64,000 nucleotides of DNA from Candidatus Saccharimonadota bacterium (GTDB lineage Bacteria > Patescibacteriota > Saccharimonadia > Saccharimonadales > Saccharimonadaceae). The stretch lies in the NCBI GenBank assembly GCA_017432025.1, contig JAFRJX010000008.1, positions 62,001 to 126,000 of the forward strand. Reading direction: 5' to 3'. This document shows positions 46,095-55,000 of the stretch, piece after piece (position 1 is the stretch's first letter; each line of letters opens with the position of its first letter). Made by a program: the position numbers and the translations under genes. The notes beneath the pieces were generated by a model. That model was given only the letters and a program-made list of their open reading frames with translations. It had not been told where the DNA came from and ran no database searches.

Positions 46095-46326
46095 TTTTCT
46101 CTCCTTTCTTCTTGTCTTGTTCGAACCTCGTTTTCCATGTCGCTTTGTCTGGATAAACGGTGACAAGAATGCCGTCTTGTATGATGTATTTGTATCCCTT
46201 ATGAACAATTATGCCGTTTGTGGGCGCGTTCCACTTCTGTACCTTATTCAGATGGCGAAGCAGATGAACGCAACCGCGGCGTTGCTGGAGGCGTTCAATG
46301 GCATGGAAGCTAACGGCCCGAATCAT
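46084..46326 (-). CDS. Small DUF4258-like protein, 80 aa
   Basis: The ATG at 46326 overlaps, as ATGA, the stop of the second frame of the methylase gene, with GAAAGG upstream. The protein (SFHAIERLQQRRG, then GYKYIIQDGILVTVYP) has the His/Arg-rich start and terminal strand of DUF4258/RelE-like domains. In the present sequence the methylase frame runs into this gene because of the G10 tract. Confidence 0.65.
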   Translation of the reverse strand: MIRAVSFHAIERLQQRRGCVHLLRHLNKVQKWNAPTNGIIVHKGYKYIIQDGILVTVYPDKATWKTRFEQDKKKGEKNAA

Positions 46327-46800
46327 AGTTTTATCCTTTCGAGGATAATCGTAGAAATATCCGCTATTTTCATGACACAGCTCCCAAACGCCGGCGAGCT
46401 CGCTTTCTTGCCGAGCCCACTTTCGAATTTGATTCTTCCATTTGGCACATAAATTACCCCCCCCCCGTGGGCCCAAAATGTCATGGAAGCGCTTCGTGGT
46501 AATGAACTCAATCGGGAACAAAATGTAGATGTCGGCTTTGGTTTGGTTGAAAGTTTCCACCGCTTTCTTCAGAAACTCGTGCTTGATGGTGAATGGTGGA
46601 TTGATCCATATTCTTTTGTATTTCGTCCAATCCGCCGCAAGTCCATCGGTCTCTATGGTGTCGAAGTTCTCAATGCCAAACTCTGCAGCCTTCTCCTTCG
46701 TAGTTGCTGGATCGTAATCGAATTTGCCGAATTGTTCGACAAAAATCTTGGGCGTGTAATACTCGTTGTCTTTGGTGAATATAACGCCTGCTTTAGCCAT
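46323..46800 (-). CDS. Dam-family phage DNA N6-adenine methyltransferase, frameshifted at a G10 tract
   Basis: The first frame encodes a phage Dam-type methylase: YYTPKIFVEQFG at the start, NPPF catalytic motif at 67-70, and FPIEFITTKRFHDIL. It then meets ten G's (46457-46466 on this strand's complement). The conserved C-terminus (VIYVPNGRIKFESGLG, ASSPAFGSCVMKI) is in another frame, ending at 46323 with an ATGA overlap to the next gene. Nine G's would restore one 158-residue enzyme. The state seen is OFF, or a homopolymer sequencing error. Confidence 0.85.
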
Positions 46801-47291
46801 TATTTATCCCCCAAATATTCATCAATTATCTTTATGGCTTCGTCAAACCCTATGGCAAATTCGGCAGCGTAACCAGCCTTGCGCAGCTTAAACAATACGT
46901 CCGCCTGCTCTTGTAGATGCTCGTTTTTGTATTCCTTACCATCAAGCGACAAGAAGCGTTTCTTGGCTCTCGGCCCGGGGAATAGCGTCTCACCATCCTT
47001 CTTAAGCTCTAGGAATAAACCATTTGCAACCACTATCTCAGGCTTGAACTTTTTGCCGTTCATATCCACTGCGGTGAAATCAATCATAACTGAAATGTCG
47101 CGGCGCTTTGGTTTTGCTATCAGTAAATCCGGCCATCCGCGTCTGTAACCGTTCTGACGCAGTTGGATTACGGCTTGTATTTTGGATAGCTTAACTCCGC
47201 TGCCAAAGTCGGAATGAAACTGTACATCCGGATATTGTCGGCAGAGATATTCAGCTATTCGCATTTGTAATGATGATTCTTGCTGTCTCAT
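46800..47291 (-). CDS. VRR-NUC domain nuclease
   Basis: ATG 47291 has GGAG upstream. The 163-residue protein has the VRR-NUC pattern GWPDLLIAKPKR and LFLELKKDGE, ending with a helical region (ADVLFKLRKAGYAAEFAIGFDEA). Phage VRR-NUC proteins act as Holliday-junction or replication-linked nucleases. It overlaps the methylase start by 1 base. Confidence 0.85.
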   Translation of the reverse strand: MRQQESSLQMRIAEYLCRQYPDVQFHSDFGSGVKLSKIQAVIQLRQNGYRRGWPDLLIAKPKRRDISVMIDFTAVDMNGKKFKPEIVVANGLFLELKKDGETLFPGPRAKKRFLSLDGKEYKNEHLQEQADVLFKLRKAGYAAEFAIGFDEAIKIIDEYLGDK

Positions 47292-47292
47292 A

Positions 47293-47610
47293 TCAACTCC
47301 AATAGAACTGTGCATGGTCCGTAGCGTATGACCAGATGTCGTATGGCATATACATGCCGCTACAATGCCCACAATGGCACTTTATCGGCTCTGTCGGCAT
47401 CTTATCGGGCTCCAGCATGAAATTGTTGGCATAAATATCCATCGTCCATTTGAATATCTCCAAACGCGGTTGCTGGCACTCGGGTTGCCGGCCAAACAGC
47501 TCGACCATCTGCTCGGCACAGAAATCGTACAGGGCTTTCGCCTCACGTTTATTCCGGATGGCAAAAACACCGTAGCCATGCCGGATGTAATACGCTTGGC
47601 TATGCCTCAT
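47293..47610 (-). CDS. Hypothetical phage protein, 105 aa, one Cys/His cluster
   Basis: The start is ATG 47610, with CGGAGG upstream and an 11-base overlap with the preceding gene. A CHCGHC cluster near the C-terminus suggests metal binding. The N-terminal half is helical and basic. No family recognised. Confidence 0.65.
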   Translation of the reverse strand: MRHSQAYYIRHGYGVFAIRNKREAKALYDFCAEQMVELFGRQPECQQPRLEIFKWTMDIYANNFMLEPDKMPTEPIKCHCGHCSGMYMPYDIWSYATDHAQFYWS

Positions 47611-47926
47611 CGCCAACCTCCGAAGTCGCTTCAAAGGCGCATGTTTGACGCGCTGCTTCATTGAGCTTCTGCGCATCTTCTGCACTCATATTTTCAAATT
47701 TATCACCCACGATTTTCTTTATCTCCTCTCCACATTTAATGATTGAATCGTGGAACATTTTGTCGTATTTCTCGACTGTCCGCTGGTATCTCTTGTCACT
47801 TGTTCCGGCTGTACTCGCCAATACACACTTGATGAGTGAGCCATTGAGTCCAACGAGATCTATCAAACAATCTAATTTCTTATCTAATATCTGGACTCTC
47901 GACCATAGCGAAATATCTTCTTCCAT
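47600..47926 (-). CDS. Hypothetical phage protein, 108 aa, coiled-coil
   Basis: A mainly helical protein (SLWSRVQILDKKLDCLIDLVG). GAAAGGA precedes the ATG. It follows a 183-base gap holding a hairpin, and starts the distal part of the early operon. Function unknown. Confidence 0.6.
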   Translation of the reverse strand: MEEDISLWSRVQILDKKLDCLIDLVGLNGSLIKCVLASTAGTSDKRYQRTVEKYDKMFHDSIIKCGEEIKKIVGDKFENMSAEDAQKLNEAARQTCAFEATSEVGDEA

Positions 47927-47942
47927 ATAATCCTTTCATTGA

Positions 47943-48014
47943 GCCCACTGCGAAGGAGAATATTTGTGAAAGGTCATACAAATTAACACAAACAAAACTA
48001 ATTCCGCAGTGGGC
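47943..48014. repeat. 10-bp inverted repeat in an operon gap
   Basis: GCCCACTGCG (47943-47952) and CGCAGTGGGC (48005-48014) are perfect complements 52 bases apart, in a 183-base gap (47927-48109) without an ORF. TCATTGA occurs on both sides of the element. Confidence 0.5.
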
Positions 48015-48109
48015 AAGGGTGAGTGGCTTGGCTTTCGATTTGCGGTACGCTCATTGAACCAGTTCCGTAGCTATTTTTTGTTATCTGGCACCACTCGTTT
48101 ATTTAATTG

Positions 48110-48511
48110 TTAAAATCCAAACGCCCATTTCAAAGTAGCGTAAGTAAGGCCGGTTGCAATGAGCAGCAAGCAGATTACCAAAAACACACCTACAATGCGC
48201 GCTGCAATGCCGGGCTTGTCATCATCTTCTGGCTCAGAGCTCTCGTAAGCGACCATTGTCACTTTTGGCTCGCGATCATAAGTCGCATGCTCAACGATTG
48301 ACTCTAAGTCACGAGTGGCTTTGCGTTTATCAGCAACTCGCGCTCGGTATTCCTCATAAGAATCAGTGTTGCGGATTGAGCGACAAGTGCTATCACCAAT
48401 CTTATACTCGCGCATAACCTTCTTGTGGTCAGCCGGAGTATTTAGTTTTGGTTTCAATTCCGCGTAAAGTTCGGGTGTTACGCGGTTCACCCCTCGGCGA
48501 AACTTTGCCAT
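48110..48511 (-). CDS. Phage protein with HTH-like N-terminus and C-terminal membrane helix, 133 aa
   Basis: ATG 48511 follows GGAGG. The N-terminal half (RVTPELYAELKPKLNT, HKKVMREYKIGDSTCRSIRNT) resembles a helix-turn-helix DNA-binding region, and residues about 108-130 form a membrane helix. A membrane-tethered regulator is possible; this is inference. Confidence 0.6.
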   Translation of the reverse strand: MAKFRRGVNRVTPELYAELKPKLNTPADHKKVMREYKIGDSTCRSIRNTDSYEEYRARVADKRKATRDLESIVEHATYDREPKVTMVAYESSEPEDDDKPGIAARIVGVFLVICLLLIATGLTYATLKWAFGF

Positions 48512-48543
48512 AATTACCTCCATGTTACGTTTTGCTCCTAATT

Positions 48544-48665
48544 CGGTCTTGAACGATGAAACTGGGCCTTCCGATTTGCTGAAGCGTCAAGCCCAGCGAG
48601 TCCGATCTAAATGTGCTTTAGTGCCTCTCGTTGAACTCGGACTAATTGCACAATGTTCAAGACCG
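48544..48665 (-). ncRNA. Structured RNA element carrying the complement of the leader box
   Basis: The outer 11-bp stem is 48544-48554 with 48655-48665. Inside are CTGGGC (48562-48567) with GCCCAG (48591-48596), and AGTCCGA (48599-48605) with TCGGACT (48637-48643), the latter containing CTAAA/TTTAG. In minus-strand RNA, bases 48640-48651 read GUGCAAUUAGUC, the exact complement of GACTAATTGCAC of the phage leader units; eight of these lie in the unpaired junction. It occupies a 187-base gap (48512-48698) in the early operon. Confidence 0.6.
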
Positions 48666-48698
48666 GAGTAGAAGCAAAACCACTTAATATTTAATGTG

Positions 48699-48929
48699 CT
48701 ATGGGCGTTTTTGGTCTTTGCACCTCCTTTCTACAATCTGCTTGATTTCCGTAGATAATTCGCTCAAATAATGGTACATGCTGCTCAAATCGTCATTGAC
48801 ATCCTTGCCCACGAAGGTGTGCATCAAAACGTCCAAGTTTCCCATGGTGCTTTCGAGCGTAGCGTTGTATTCGCCCAAGTAGAACTCGGATATTTTGTCA
48901 GTATGCTGTTTATCAGTCTTTAGCCACAT
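48699..48929 (-). CDS. Hypothetical phage protein, 76 aa
   Basis: ATG 48929 has TTGGAGG upstream. The product is helical and soluble (LSSMYHYLSELSTEIKQIVERR). It overlaps the preceding gene by 17 bases. No family recognised. Confidence 0.6.
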   Translation of the reverse strand: MWLKTDKQHTDKISEFYLGEYNATLESTMGNLDVLMHTFVGKDVNDDLSSMYHYLSELSTEIKQIVERRCKDQKRP

Positions 48930-49137
48930 ATTTAGCCTCCAATGATTCTTTGGTGTAGCAGGACAAACCGAATGTTCCGCCAACGCCGTAGATATTGATG
49001 ATCGCGGTGGGGTATGTATCAATTACGAACCCGGCCACCTTACCTATGCAGCGCGAACAAATACCAACGGCCTCAAAAGAACCTTTCTGCTCCATGCTAT
49101 TCACAATGTCTTGTAGGGTTATTTTCGGTTCACTCAT
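48913..49137 (-). CDS. Hypothetical phage protein, 74 aa
   Basis: ATG 49137 has GAGGTG upstream and overlaps the preceding gene by 4 bases. ICSRCIGKVAGF holds a CxxC pair; the C-terminal part is beta-like. Function unknown. Confidence 0.6.
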   Translation of the reverse strand: MSEPKITLQDIVNSMEQKGSFEAVGICSRCIGKVAGFVIDTYPTAIINIYGVGGTFGLSCYTKESLEAKYVAKD

Positions 49138-49313
49138 CGTCTGCACCTCACAATTACGTAGAGCAATAGCAGTAGGTTGAGCGCAAGAATGGAGAATGTC
49201 CACATCAATATGGCCCAAGACATCGCCTCGTCTTTAATCATGATTTGGGCAATCGTAAGTCCGAATATTGCGCCGGACATATACCAGCTAGCGTAAACGT
49301 ACCAATTAGGCAT
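49134..49313 (-). CDS. Small membrane protein, 59 aa, two TM helices
   Basis: Two hydrophobic helices (about 4-24 and 30-55) make up nearly the whole protein. It starts at ATG 49313 with an 8-base overlap to the preceding gene. Possibly a superinfection or membrane-associated early protein; unproven. Confidence 0.55.
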   Translation of the reverse strand: MPNWYVYASWYMSGAIFGLTIAQIMIKDEAMSWAILMWTFSILALNLLLLLYVIVRCRR

Positions 49314-49596
49314 CCTCAACCCCCCACAACTTAACACTCGGTGTTTCGATATTTTGGACCAGCTTATACATCATATATTTCAAGTAATCCTCTCTGGCAG
49401 ATGGAGTGTCGTGCTCCTCCTCCACCATGTATTTGTAATCGAAGCTATAACCACCTCTTGTATCTACAAAATGCAGAGTGGCAAAGGCCCGGAAGTCTTT
49501 GTAGCTCATCTCATTCAGGATCCATTTGTATGACCTTTTGAGATTGAAACGCTCACCCTCCTCGCCTTCGTGCAATTCCATTATTGACTCTCTCAT
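49306..49596 (-). CDS. Hypothetical phage protein, 96 aa
   Basis: The ATG overlaps the RecT stop as ATGA with GGAGGAG upstream. The soluble, aromatic-rich protein (KWILNEMSYKDFRAFATLHFV) has no recognised family. Confidence 0.6.
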   Translation of the reverse strand: MRESIMELHEGEEGERFNLKRSYKWILNEMSYKDFRAFATLHFVDTRGGYSFDYKYMVEEEHDTPSAREDYLKYMMYKLVQNIETPSVKLWGVEDA

Positions 49597-50339
49597 TGCG
49601 ACTCCTCCGACTCGCCGAGCTCGGCATCAACAACTTCAACTTTATTCGGATTGTCTACATATTCATCGTCTGCGGTTTGGTCTTTTTGAATTGCATCCTC
49701 AAGCTGCGTGTTTAATGGCCCGAATTTGCTAATTAGAAGCTTCAGGACGGTCTTTTTGGCCATAGAGTCAAAGTTATCCGCCCAAAGCCCAGTTTTGTAT
49801 TTAGCGTAGTTTTTGGAGTATTTCTGGGCATGTTTTTCAAGCTCCTCGGTTGTCATGAACAAAGACTTTTCAAAGCCATTAAGTAACTGGAAATAAGCCA
49901 CATATCCAACGACCTTCGCTTTGCTGCGTTCTGCACCGTCCAACCATTCAAACGATAATTCGCCGCTTAATCGGTCAAAGCCGGTCATTTCACCTTCGCG
50001 AACATCAGTTGCGTTGATGGTTTTGTAATAGCCGGAACGCTGGGCGAGCTGAATAAAGCCTTTGTAGCCCATTTGGAACTGACAGACCTCACCGGTCTTA
50101 TTCTTGTAGGGAATAAGGTAGGCAAAGCCCAAGTTTTGATTAATTGGTAGATCGAGCGAAGCGGCAGTCAAAGCAGCGGTTAGAACTGACTCCGGCTTAC
50201 AGCCAGCCAGTAATGAATTCGCATTTACTGCCGAGACTAAGCTCGTTACAAATTGTGGCGCTCGCTTGCCCAGAAGCTCATTCAGACGCTTCGAGACTGC
50301 ATCCTGCCTTACGTATTGTGCGATTGATAAGTTTGCCAT
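49593..50339 (-). CDS. recT: RecT-like single-strand annealing protein
   Basis: ATG 50339 follows AAAGGAGA. The 248-residue protein shows the RecT core: LTAALTAASLDLPINQNLGFAYLIPY, FQMGYKGFIQLAQRSG and KTGLWADNFDSMAKKTVLKLLIS. It anneals strands after 5'-3' resection by the exonuclease encoded just upstream. The C-terminal 30 residues are acidic, as usual. Confidence 0.95.
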   Translation of the reverse strand: MANLSIAQYVRQDAVSKRLNELLGKRAPQFVTSLVSAVNANSLLAGCKPESVLTAALTAASLDLPINQNLGFAYLIPYKNKTGEVCQFQMGYKGFIQLAQRSGYYKTINATDVREGEMTGFDRLSGELSFEWLDGAERSKAKVVGYVAYFQLLNGFEKSLFMTTEELEKHAQKYSKNYAKYKTGLWADNFDSMAKKTVLKLLISKFGPLNTQLEDAIQKDQTADDEYVDNPNKVEVVDAELGESEESQ

Positions 50340-50355
50340 AGTTTTTCTCTCCTTT

Positions 50356-51129
50356 CTACAAACTGAAATCACCTAATTCATTAACATCCTCGATTAAGAA
50401 GTTTGGCTCACGATCACCAAATTCATTAATCTCTTGCAGACACTTAGCCAGCTTGGTTTCACCATGCTCCAAGAACTCCGCGCTGGCGTGGTGGTATTGC
50501 ACACGATAAGGTGCAACAGTTTCCACTACGCAGAAGTAGAAGTTCACCAGAGACGAGCTGATTTTCTGCGAAGCTGCGCCTATCAAAGAATAGGTTGCGG
50601 CCTGCAGATCGTAATGCCTGCGCATTGACCGGTATTTCCACTCGTCAAATTGAGCGGTGGTTTTGATGTCGGTAATCACCATTGCATCGCCATTTATCAG
50701 CATTGCATCGGCTTTTCCTCTAAGCCTTACACCCTCGGCAGTTGCGAACATCTCAATCTCGTGTCTCACATTCTCGCCTTTGAGTAGTTTTTGGCTCATT
50801 GGATGGTTTTCGATATTATCGACAATCTTGGCAATAGCATCGTATTGGTCTTTGGTTACGATGGTTTTCCCAGCCTCTAACTGTTCCGCTTTCCAATCTC
50901 TCGCTTCTTTAGAACGAAAGTCTGAATACGGAGTGATAATGAAAGCCTCGGCATCGCCTCCAAGGACGAACATGTGCGCCAACTCTCCCAAATCAATGAA
51001 TTTCCCAGAAGGTCCGGGCAACATTCCGCGCTTGGCGGCCACAGCATAGTCAATCCCTGAGTCGAGTATCACCTTCATTTGTGAATACGACCATTCAGGA
51101 CGATTGTGGTAGCTGTCTCTTTCACTCAT
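50356..51129 (-). CDS. RecE/YqaJ-type PD-(D/E)XK exonuclease
   Basis: The 257-residue protein has the exonuclease core: IDLGELAHMFV near the N-terminus, RLRGKADAML and VITDIKTT (the Asp and Asp-x-Lys catalytic residues), and YDLQAATYSLIG. Paired with RecT it forms a phage recombination/replication system. It is the first gene of the leftward early operon, with GAAAGGA before the ATG. No phage polymerase or helicase is seen, so replication likely uses host enzymes. Confidence 0.9.
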   Translation of the reverse strand: MSERDSYHNRPEWSYSQMKVILDSGIDYAVAAKRGMLPGPSGKFIDLGELAHMFVLGGDAEAFIITPYSDFRSKEARDWKAEQLEAGKTIVTKDQYDAIAKIVDNIENHPMSQKLLKGENVRHEIEMFATAEGVRLRGKADAMLINGDAMVITDIKTTAQFDEWKYRSMRRHYDLQAATYSLIGAASQKISSSLVNFYFCVVETVAPYRVQYHHASAEFLEHGETKLAKCLQEINEFGDREPNFLIEDVNELGDFSL

Positions 51130-51277
51130 TCTTGATCCTTTCCATTAAAGTTTGTTAGTGCTTCCGGTTTCGCTCGGCGAAGTCTTAACTTCATGACCTT
51201 CGCTCACTTGCAACGAAACTTTTTGCGTTCTCAGAGACGACTTTACAGAAACTAAACTCGCCTCAATCAAAAGCAAA

Positions 51278-51299
51278 AATTCCGGAAATTTCCGGAATT
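51278..51299. promoter_or_regulatory. 22-bp perfect palindrome, candidate repressor operator
   Basis: The half-site AATTCCGGAAA is followed directly by its reverse complement. It lies 149 bases before the first early gene and 27 bases from attR, where a repressor could control the leftward operon. Confidence 0.6.
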
Positions 51300-51325
51300 C
51301 ATAAAATAAGGGTTTTCACCTCAGT

Positions 51326-51355
51326 CATTCAATGTTATAATATTTTTATGAATTG
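51326..51355. other. attR, right prophage junction
   Basis: Phage arm CATTCAATGTTA (51326-51337), centre TAATAT (51338-51343), and degenerate host arm TTTTATGAATTG. Joining the phage arms of attL and attR gives a perfect 12-6-12 palindrome, the expected attP. The centre contributes part of the -10 box of the adjacent host gene. Confidence 0.85.
51336..51341 (+). promoter_or_regulatory. -10 box of the EVE-like gene, inside attR
   Basis: TATAAT lies 6 bases before the ATG (leaderless). In the lysogen the -35 is phage-derived TTTTCA (51313-51318); in the left flank ATGACA (16699-16704) has the same 17-base spacing to the attL copy. Confidence 0.6.
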
Positions 51356-52043
51356 TATTGTATTACAACCAAAGGCAAGTGAACTAGCGTGTAACAACTT
51401 TGATAAGACGATTGCCACTGGGGTAAAAAAGGAATTATTGCAAAAGTTTGTTGAGGACCATGATTGGAAAATAATTGAAAGCCTCGATTTAGGTGACAAG
51501 GTTCGCGTTTGGGGTGTGATGGATAACAATGTCTCAAAATTTAGAAAACTGGGTAGGGGTGATTTAGTTTTATTCACGGCTAAAAACGTTATAGAGGCTT
51601 ACGGGAAAGTAGCCTATTCTTTTTATTGTCCTATTCTTGCAAGATTCTTGTGGGGGCAAGACGAAGGTAAAACCTGGAATTATATTTATATCGTTGAAGA
51701 TTTTCACCACGCCAACGATATACCAGTTAAAGCTCTCAATAAGGCACTGGGATATCATGAGAACAACGTAATCCAAGGTTTTACGGTTATTGATGATAAG
51801 AGCCGTATTAATGGATTTTATAGGGATTTTGATTATTCGAATGGTATCTTAACTTTGCATGATTCAGGGAAGACGGCAGCATCACTAACGTCAATTCTAG
51901 ATTTACTGAATAAATATAATGGATTATCTTTTGAAGAGATACAAAGTAAGACTAATACATCAAGGGAAGAGCTAGAATCGCTTTTGAATGGCGGTGTTCG
52001 TGGGAAACTATTTAGATTTGAGTCCGGCAGATATTATGCTTAA
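51348..52043 (+). CDS. EVE/PUA-like domain protein
   Basis: Residues 1-about 145 resemble an EVE-like fold (VRVWGVMDNNVSKFRKLGRGDLVLF, EAYGKVAYSF, WNYIYIVEDF), which in other proteins binds modified bases and often marks restriction or defence genes. A winged-helix-like C-terminus follows (SFEEIQSKTNTSREELESLL). It is convergent with the large helicase-nuclease gene. The prophage has integrated in its promoter. Confidence 0.7.
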   Translation: MNCIVLQPKASELACNNFDKTIATGVKKELLQKFVEDHDWKIIESLDLGDKVRVWGVMDNNVSKFRKLGRGDLVLFTAKNVIEAYGKVAYSFYCPILARFLWGQDEGKTWNYIYIVEDFHHANDIPVKALNKALGYHENNVIQGFTVIDDKSRINGFYRDFDYSNGILTLHDSGKTAASLTSILDLLNKYNGLSFEEIQSKTNTSREELESLLNGGVRGKLFRFESGRYYA

Positions 52044-52063
52044 AATTGAAGACCTTGAATTGG

Positions 52064-55000
52064 TTAATCTTTTATTTCTAGAACTTGATCGCGCCTAAAT
52101 GTGCCCATTCCGCCACCGGAGAATTTATCACTTGTGCAGTAGAAGTATTTACTATTAAATTTTACTAGTTTGTATGTTCTCCAGTTTTTGCCGCTGTTTT
52201 TCTTTTTGCTTTGGTACTTAAAGGTGATGTCTTTTCCGAGATGTGTTTCTAAAAAACTGGTTGTCATTATAAGATTTGATGCATCTGGCTCATCTGTAGT
52301 TTTGCTTTCTTCTGCTCTTATGGACTGAACAATGCCATTCTGGTTTGATATTTCATTGTTTTTATACTCAAAAACATCTGAGATTTTTATTCTGTATGGG
52401 CTAGATGTCAACTCAAAACTACCTAGGAAGAAGTCGTTTTTATCGTCAACTTCTTTAATATACATTTTCATGAATGGTACCATGTTTTTCTGCGCGTCAT
52501 TTAGTGGCACGTTTGAATACTTGATTTCTAATGGTTGGCCATTCTTTTTGCATTTTTTCATCAGGTTAACGAGGGTTTCCCCATTGACTTCAGTTTCGGT
52601 TTTTTTACTGGTGGGGATGTCTATAGTTAGTTCACTATCGTTGTCATCGCTTTTAAATGGCTCGGTTTGTTTTGCTGGTTCGTCGTATTGTAGTTCAGAA
52701 TCAGTATGTTGGAAGACATCTGAATTATCGTGATTAAACTCATCATAATCACTATCGACTCTATTATCTTCTGGTTCTTCCTCTTTTGCTAGAAGTTCGT
52801 CTATTGTTTGCACTAAATCATTAAACTCTTTTTCTGTGTCACGAAGCCAGTTTGTGGACCAAATACGATAGATATTCCACCCTTTTCTTTCAAGGGTAGC
52901 TTGACGTTGTAAATCAGAGAATTCTTTTTTGAATCCACTATGATATGTTGCGCCATCCATTTCGATACCGAGAATGAATTTCTTTTGTTTAACTCCATAG
53001 ATGCCAATATCAATGCGAAACCCGACGTTCCGATTATTCTTTTCTCTTGCTTCTGCGTTTGGAATTATCATATTCCAACCAACTTCACACCATATTTTTA
53101 GATCTCTACCGAGCCGGCTGTCATAATGCTCGTTAAGTTTATCATAGAGTTGTTGCGTGAGTGGTGAATCAATGTTTTGTGCGTTTGGCCCGAGAGTTCT
53201 CTCTAGATAGTCTTCATCTATTATTTGGCCAGCATCCGCTAGTAAAGTATGTAACAACTCTGCGCTGATTTTTTGGTTTGATTCACAGTTGTCGTCGTCT
53301 AGAAAGTCTTGGCAAACTTGAATCCATTGGCTTTTTGAATTGCCCATGATGACATCTAGCGTTTTTCTTTGACGAGTAATGCTAACATTTAGACGTTTAT
53401 ATGCTCCTGCAGCCTGATTGAAGAACCACATTGCACGTGGGGAATTATAATAAGGCAGGTACATAATGGTATGGTCGCCTTCAATGCCTTGGCAATTCGT
53501 TACGGTTGAAATCAGAATACGATCTTCTTTGTATAAATCTGCAATTTGGGAGTTGTTAGATTCTTCCAAGTATTTTTTAAAATTGTTTAGCCCTCCCTTA
53601 TCTTGTCTCGTAAATAGAATGCAGAATGTTGCTTTGTCATCCTTGCTTAGATAATAGTCAATCCTTCTGATAATACTTGAGAAGTTTCTATTGTCATCTT
53701 CTCCAAGATTATCTTCAACATAAAGAGGCATCGTATTGCTTTTTGCTTCATAAATTGACTGAACGCCATACTGTTCGTATATTGCTTTTCTGGATGGTTC
53801 AAATAGTTTGTTCGATTCTGAACGATAATGAACTTTAAGATAGTAAGTGGCGTCAAGTTGCATATTGATTGCAAGATCGAGAATGCTTTTTTCATCGCTG
53901 CCATCTAACCCGCCATCTGTTCCTCCATCAAAACCACTAAAACCAATAGTAATAGTCGATGTTGGCGGCATCTGGTGTTGATCGCCTACGATTACTGCCT
54001 TTTTCGCGCGATAAATTGATGGGAGTGCTTGGCCTGGTAATAATTGTGAAGCTTCATCAAAGATTACATAATCATAAAAGTCTTTTCTTGGAGCAATATA
54101 CTTAGCTACATCTGCCGGTGTTGCGATGGTAACTGGGAACGCATCGGAAATCATTTCACTATTCCTTGATATTCGTTCGATGTTTGTTGTTGCTGGTCTC
54201 CAGTTAGAATTGAAGCTAAGTGTCTTGGCTGGATCTTCATAGGCCAATTTGAGGTTTTGGAGTCCAGATATATACTCGCGCATACGTAGTTTTTTATGAA
54301 TTTCTTTATAATCTGAGAAGTATTTATTTGCAATATGTTTTCTGACGGATAATGGGGCATTATCGTAGATAGTGCCAACGATGTCTTTTGTCATATGCTC
54401 GCGGAACTCGTCAAATGTAATATCTTCGTTATTAAGATAACTATCAAGTATCCTATTGTTTCTTGGCGTGAGCGTTTCCTTTAGTTCTTTTATGAATCTA
54501 TTATGAATAATAAATGCGTCGAATTCATCTGGTCTATTATAATCTCTAATTGTATAGATGTGATTTGACCAGGTATAGAGATTATCATTCGCGTTCATAG
54601 TAAAAAACTTAGGTGAGAGGATTTCGCTTTGTTGTGCCGTGATTAGTAACTGTCTGAGTGAATCAATTTTTTCTATAGTATATTTTTCTGCGTCTGCCGG
54701 ATTCTGGATGTTCTTTAATAATTCGTTTAACGACTCGCACTCGCTAGACAATTCTAATAACTGTTTGCAACTCGTTTCTATCTTGGTCGATTCATTAAAC
54801 AATGGTTTTAATTCTTCTTCAATGCGACTTTGTTCTTTTTCGATATTATTGTCTGCAATATTCTTGTTAATCTTACTAACGACTTCTTCAACACTTTCGG
54901 ATGAGTAGCGCTTATTTTTTGCGACTATTCCAAGTATTTCATCTATGTCTTTTATTTGTCTTTCTGCGATAGAGATAATGTTGTCTAGAGTATAGCCGCC

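Noticed and set aside
46084..46800. A single 238-residue methylase as the native protein
   Set aside because: Its C-terminal third is the frame of the next gene; the methylase C-terminal motif lies in another frame ending with an ATGA overlap.
48640..48651. Sixth rightward leader unit
   Set aside because: The box is present but there is no -10 box before it and no box-initiated hairpin with T-run; it lies inside a larger minus-strand structure.
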